Origin: Protostelium mycophagum
Taxonomy: Eukaryota; Evosea; Variosea; Protosteliida; Protosteliaceae
Reading direction: 5' to 3'
NCBI GenBank assembly: GCA_002081555.1
Contig: KV921070.1
Span: 1-32,927 of the forward strand
Length of the DNA: 32,927 bases
A program made the position numbers and the translations under genes. How positions within the stretch are numbered: the stretch's first letter is position 1; each line of letters starts with the position of its first letter. Under the pieces are notes generated by a model. It had not been told where the DNA came from. It saw only the letters and a list, made by a program, of their open reading frames with translations, and searched no databases. This document shows, piece after piece, positions 29,835 through 32,927 of the stretch.

Positions 29835-30581
29835 ATGATGCATCAAATGTCCAAGCTCCTCCTTTTAGTCCTCTTGGCTCACACAGCCGCTGCTTTGAAC
29901 GTGAAGTATATTCATTCGAATCTTCGCTGAGACTGGGTAGGGTGTACTAGTCAGTCCAGGGGGTACAATCTCCGAGCCATCCATAAGATAGTCCCTGTCG
30001 CTTGCCTTTCCCTGTGACCATATACGGTCAGACTACCCTTCACCTGATCGTCAGCATCGATGGCTGGATCAGCTTCGGACAGATCGCAGGAGTATAGAAT
30101 GATACCCATCCCCAACAGACCAACCTACCCTCAAACAACGTTCAGTCCGGAGATGTCACCTTCTTCCCCTTCTGGGAGCCCCTTAATTACCAGGATGACG
30201 ACGGATCATCTTTAGTGTACATGACGGCCGGAACTGCTCCCCAACGCCAGTTCATCATCCAATACACAGCGAGTGTTGATTATCCTAACCCCTATATCCC
30301 GAAATTATACCGATTCGACGTCAGCTTCTTCGAGGGGTTGTCAGATACACCTACATTATGTTGGACAATGCGTGGCCTTTACCCACAGTAGGAATTCAGT
30401 GCCTCAATTGCACTTACAATTGTGAGTGATGTTCGATGATGCTGTACATGCGGAACTGATCACAACAATAGGTGTGCCCAGTCCCTTCAGTCAGTGCTCG
30501 TTCCAGAATGTTCAAGAACTTCAGTATTTAGATGTGGAGTTTAATCCTGCCACTGGTGCTTTTGAGGTTCTCGCCTCGTAG
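29835..30581 (+). CDS. Secreted cell-surface-type protein (one apparent frameshift)
   Basis: The start is a classical signal peptide (MSKLLLLVLLAHTAAA). After a short intron the mature chain reads RLPFPVTIYGQTTLHLIVSI, DGWISFGQIAG, NNVQSGDVTFFPFWEPL, SSLVYMTAGTAPQRQFIIQY, LYRFDVSFFEG. It then continues as RYTYIMLDNAWPLPTVGIQC, NCVPSPFSQCSFQNVQEL. This beta-rich pattern (IDGWISFG, VTFFPFW, APQRQFIIQ) is seen in extracellular proteins of slime moulds and bacteria, but I cannot name the family. Between FFEG and RYTY the frame changes next to a run of four G at 30333-30336; a fifth G would restore it, so a homopolymer sequencing error is likely, though a true mutation is possible. One intron is 27 nt. 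It ends without a membrane anchor. Confidence 0.6.
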
Positions 30582-30662
30582 AATTTAAACTTGTAGAATT
30601 TAAATCCATCCTGAAATAAATAATTGCATAGATGCTCTCCATTATAAGAGATCACACTGTGA

Positions 30663-32147
30663 ATGCGGAAGAGGTTGCACAAAAACCGTCAGTACATTTA
30701 TTTTTACCATCACAAAGAAGGTCGGAACCACCATGTCGTCTCTCGCAGAGAAGCTGAAGGGATTCATCCAAAGCCATTCGACAGGGATGAGGATGTTTGG
30801 ATGCCAGGAATTCCTTGGTCCTCATTTTTTGGGAAGAAATGTCAAATTAACATGAGGGGCAACAGAAGATGCACCCGCTATATTCCTGTGTTCGTTTTCT
30901 TTATGGCAATGATATCACTCTTGATTTGGGGTGGTCCTGGTGAGGAGGAACAAGATCAGATTGTTGTCATCCCTTCATTTTCGAAGTGGAACAATCTTCA
31001 TCCAATTACCGCACCAAAAGACAATAGAACAGTCGATCAATATTTAATCACGAGAGATCAAAGTAGATCACCAGTTGTATCGAGATTATACAAGGTTATC
31101 ACAGAGATGGAGACTTTCAATCCATCACTTCTTCCTTTAGAGGATGGATCCTTCCTCCTGGTGACCAGAAAGAAGACAGAATCACCTCGAGGACCCCACC
31201 AACTATTGATTTCAATCGCAAAAGAAGGAAAGTCTCGAAAGATGGAACAACTAGGAGCAGCCATCGAGATAGATCATACCATTTTCGGTGAAATCACCAC
31301 GAGCCCATTTTGTGAAAAGAGGTCATCGATTGGCCCGGCAGATGGCCGTTTATTTTATACACCCAGCGGCGCACCCCTCATGATCTTCACTGGACCTCTT
31401 AAAAAACAGACATCCACATCATGCAGAACACAATGGATCGTGGACGTCAGATCAATATTTCCATCGACAAAACTGCCTCGCGATCCCCCTCTGGTACACG
31501 CCCACCCCCTCCAACTACAACGAAAGAGAGCAGGACGCATGGATAAGAATTGGGCGCCATTTTTTCCCGCCAAAAATACGGAACTTCAATTTCACGTCCA
31601 AATCGACGAACCTCGAGTTTTCTCTGTACACGGAAATTTCTTGGAACATTCTGGCTCAAAAACAGTCAAAACCTGTCCCAAAGGGGTCATCCCTTCCTCT
31701 TCCTGGAAAATTCATCAATGTACAAATATATTACGTGTCACCATTTGCCCAAGGGGGACGTGCCAAGAAAATTCAGAAAACACACTTTTTCTCGGACTGA
31801 TGAATATGGTCAGCGATTTGAGGGGCCGGATGTACAGATCCTTTGTCGTCATTTGGAATGTCGACGAAACATTGTCGTACAAGTCATTCTCCAGCCCCTT
31901 GAAATTCCCCGCAAGCCCCAACCGGAGATTTCTGTACACCCATTCCATGAACTGGAGGAGGCGGGAAGAAGGGGACCCCACCCATGGGTTTGTGGATGAT
32001 GACGTCATCATTGGGATGGGACTAGATGATAACAGAGCGTACTACACGACTGTGAACGTTCAAGAGTTGTTGAACAATCACACATCTTGTGAGGTTGATT
32101 TTATTCTCACCGGGCTTTTCCTGACTTTATGCAGTGACTGTCTTTAA
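30663..32147 (+). CDS. Type II membrane protein, possible glycan-active enzyme (KNWxPF-type), 494 aa
   Basis: A single uninterrupted frame in a window where most genes of this size have many introns. A basic cytosolic tail of about 80 residues precedes one membrane anchor (YIPVFVFFMAMISLLIWGG), so the bulk would face the lumen. The luminal part has NPSLLPLEDGSFLLVTRKK, ADGRLFYTPSGAPLMIFTG, MDKNWAPFFPAK, IDEPRVFSVHG, RMYRSFVVIWN, then LYTHSMNWRRRE and THGFVDDDVIIGMGLDDNRA. The KNWxPF plus IxPxxV pattern with repeated G-RL/F-T blades recalls five-bladed beta-propeller mannoside phosphorylases and beta-mannosyltransferases (GH130/GT-type), but this is only a resemblance. The last codons could be replaced by a GT-AG intron ending in a stop. 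The start ATG is the first in frame. Confidence 0.62.
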   Translation: MRKRLHKNRQYIYFYHHKEGRNHHVVSRREAEGIHPKPFDRDEDVWMPGIPWSSFFGKKCQINMRGNRRCTRYIPVFVFFMAMISLLIWGGPGEEEQDQIVVIPSFSKWNNLHPITAPKDNRTVDQYLITRDQSRSPVVSRLYKVITEMETFNPSLLPLEDGSFLLVTRKKTESPRGPHQLLISIAKEGKSRKMEQLGAAIEIDHTIFGEITTSPFCEKRSSIGPADGRLFYTPSGAPLMIFTGPLKKQTSTSCRTQWIVDVRSIFPSTKLPRDPPLVHAHPLQLQRKRAGRMDKNWAPFFPAKNTELQFHVQIDEPRVFSVHGNFLEHSGSKTVKTCPKGVIPSSSWKIHQCTNILRVTICPRGTCQENSENTLFLGLMNMVSDLRGRMYRSFVVIWNVDETLSYKSFSSPLKFPASPNRRFLYTHSMNWRRREEGDPTHGFVDDDVIIGMGLDDNRAYYTTVNVQELLNNHTSCEVDFILTGLFLTLCSDCL

Positions 32148-32503
32148 TGCTTGGCCGGTGAATCGAGAACCTTCTGAACCTTTTACTATGACTGCAAGTG
32201 TGGTAACGGTGGCAATAAATGAAAGGAGAGACGTTCTTCATCACATTCTGCGTGCATTGAGAGACACATCGAGCTCCAGAGACAGCGGAATTGCACTTGC
32301 ATGCCCTTCACAAACTGACATATTCCGCAGAATATCACGGTTATTAACGCGATGCTTATTTCGTGGAGCGGGGTTTTTGTTAAACCGGAGATGCCAAAGT
32401 TGTTAGTTTTGATGGAGGATGACCCTTCTGCACATTCCACTTTCAAGCTGCAGGCTTCTTGCACACCTCCAGGAACTACTTATAGAGGTGCTACAGAGAC
32501 AGA
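32148..32503. other. Intergenic spacer
   Basis: This 356-bp stretch lies between two plus-strand genes. Open frames on both strands (up to about 90 codons) have no motif, no good start context and no splice support. No RNA gene seen. Confidence 0.4.
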
Positions 32504-32902
32504 ATGACCGCCATGTACTTTCGACTCTTGATCGCCGCAGCATGCCTCGTCGGCTGTGCGATGGCCGCTGATAACCTTTTGTCTCCATTTTGGAAGGTGT
32601 TCTGTCATGGAACTCCTGTTTATAGAGGACGCGCCGATCCCATCGTGGAGCCAGGCAAGTATCATACATTATGATAGACCAAGATCTCATTTTCGATTAG
32701 GAATCTTCTCCCAACACAGCCACAAGGTCTTCGGGTCTGCTAACTTCAGAAGAGGCTCTCCCCACAATACTCCAATGTATGTCTCTCCGATCAACTTGCG
32801 TAACTCACGATCATGAAGGGTTGATTACGACTACGCTTTTGGAGCAGACTGCACTTCATGCTCCATCAGTGTCGATAAGACCTCGTACTGGGCTCCTGAT
32901 CT
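32504..32902 (+). CDS. Secreted DUF1996 protein, 5' part (cut by window end)
   Basis: Starts at ATG 32504 with a signal peptide (FRLLIAAACLVGCAMAA). Exons 32504-32654, 32701-32776 and 32819-32902 join in frame to give the hallmarks of DUF1996: FWKVFCHGTPVYRGRADPIV, QHSHKVFGSANF, then CTSCSISVDKTSYWAPDL. The first intron uses a GC donor (GCAAGT). DUF1996 proteins are common in fungi and also occur in protists; they are secreted, often with wall or carbohydrate-binding roles, and their chemistry is not settled. The gene continues past the window after the donor at 32903. Confidence 0.85.
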
Positions 32903-32927
32903 GTAAGCATCACCACACACCATGATG

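Noticed and set aside
1-32927. tRNA, rRNA, CRISPR, transposon or virus-like element
   Set aside because: No B-box-like GGTTCGAATCC, no regular spacer-repeat array, and no transposase, reverse-transcriptase or capsid-like protein motif was seen in any frame examined.

Overview
The window comes from an intron-dense, gene-dense eukaryotic nuclear genome, most likely a protosteloid or other free-living amoebozoan (inference, not a database match). The clues are a TKL-type kinase domain followed by an SH2 domain (the SHK architecture known from social amoebae), an SPEF1/CLAMP protein (typical of organisms with cilia or flagella), a Zn2Cys6 plus PAS transcription factor, a DUF1996 protein, and very short introns. 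Most reconstructed introns are 35-60 nt, a few are 26-28 nt, and two use GC-AG ends. Intergenic gaps range from about 80 to 800 bp. I saw no rRNA, tRNA, CRISPR, transposon or virus-like element.

Layout. 1-2996 (+): 3' part of a coiled-coil protein. 3107-3410 (-): possible small secreted peptide. 3471-5011 (+): multi-pass membrane protein. 5408-6634 (-): cytosolic protein made of eleven 31-residue repeats. 6716-7093 (+): uncertain ORF. 7211-8673 (+): F-box protein. 9070-12301 (-): SHK-type kinase with SH2. 12915-14050 (+): SPEF1-like CH/coiled-coil protein. 14314-15959 (-): unknown conserved-looking protein. 16101-16490 (+): two-TM protein. 16803-18412 (-): degenerate short-chain dehydrogenase of DUF1776/Pbr1 type. 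19197-20395 (-): putative nuclear protein. 20970-22695: two identical 813-bp contig ends around a 100-N gap, an assembly artefact that duplicates the 3' end of the next gene. 22419-23704 (-): alkaline ceramidase. 24198-25743 (+): R3H domain fused to a 2H-phosphodiesterase-like domain. 25882-26019 (+): tiny ORF. 26110-27886 (+): Gfo/Idh/MocA dihydrodiol-dehydrogenase-like oxidoreductase. 28045-29277 (+): Zn2Cys6/PAS factor. 29835-30581 (+): secreted protein with one apparent frameshift. 30663-32147 (+): intronless type II membrane protein, possibly a glycan-active enzyme. 32504-end (+): secreted DUF1996 protein, cut by the window edge.

No operon or pathway cluster is evident; the genes are an ordinary mix of signalling, cytoskeleton, lipid, redox and surface functions. 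The most interesting signals are the 31-residue repeat protein, the R3H-2H fusion, and short DNA words that recur far more often than chance: the CRE-like TGACGTCA, the intron-end word CGTTGTAG, an E2F-like TTTCCCGCCAAA and the palindrome GAAATTTC. Several of these sit at fixed places in introns. Gene models were assembled by hand from reading-frame continuity and splice signals, so exon borders are hypotheses.
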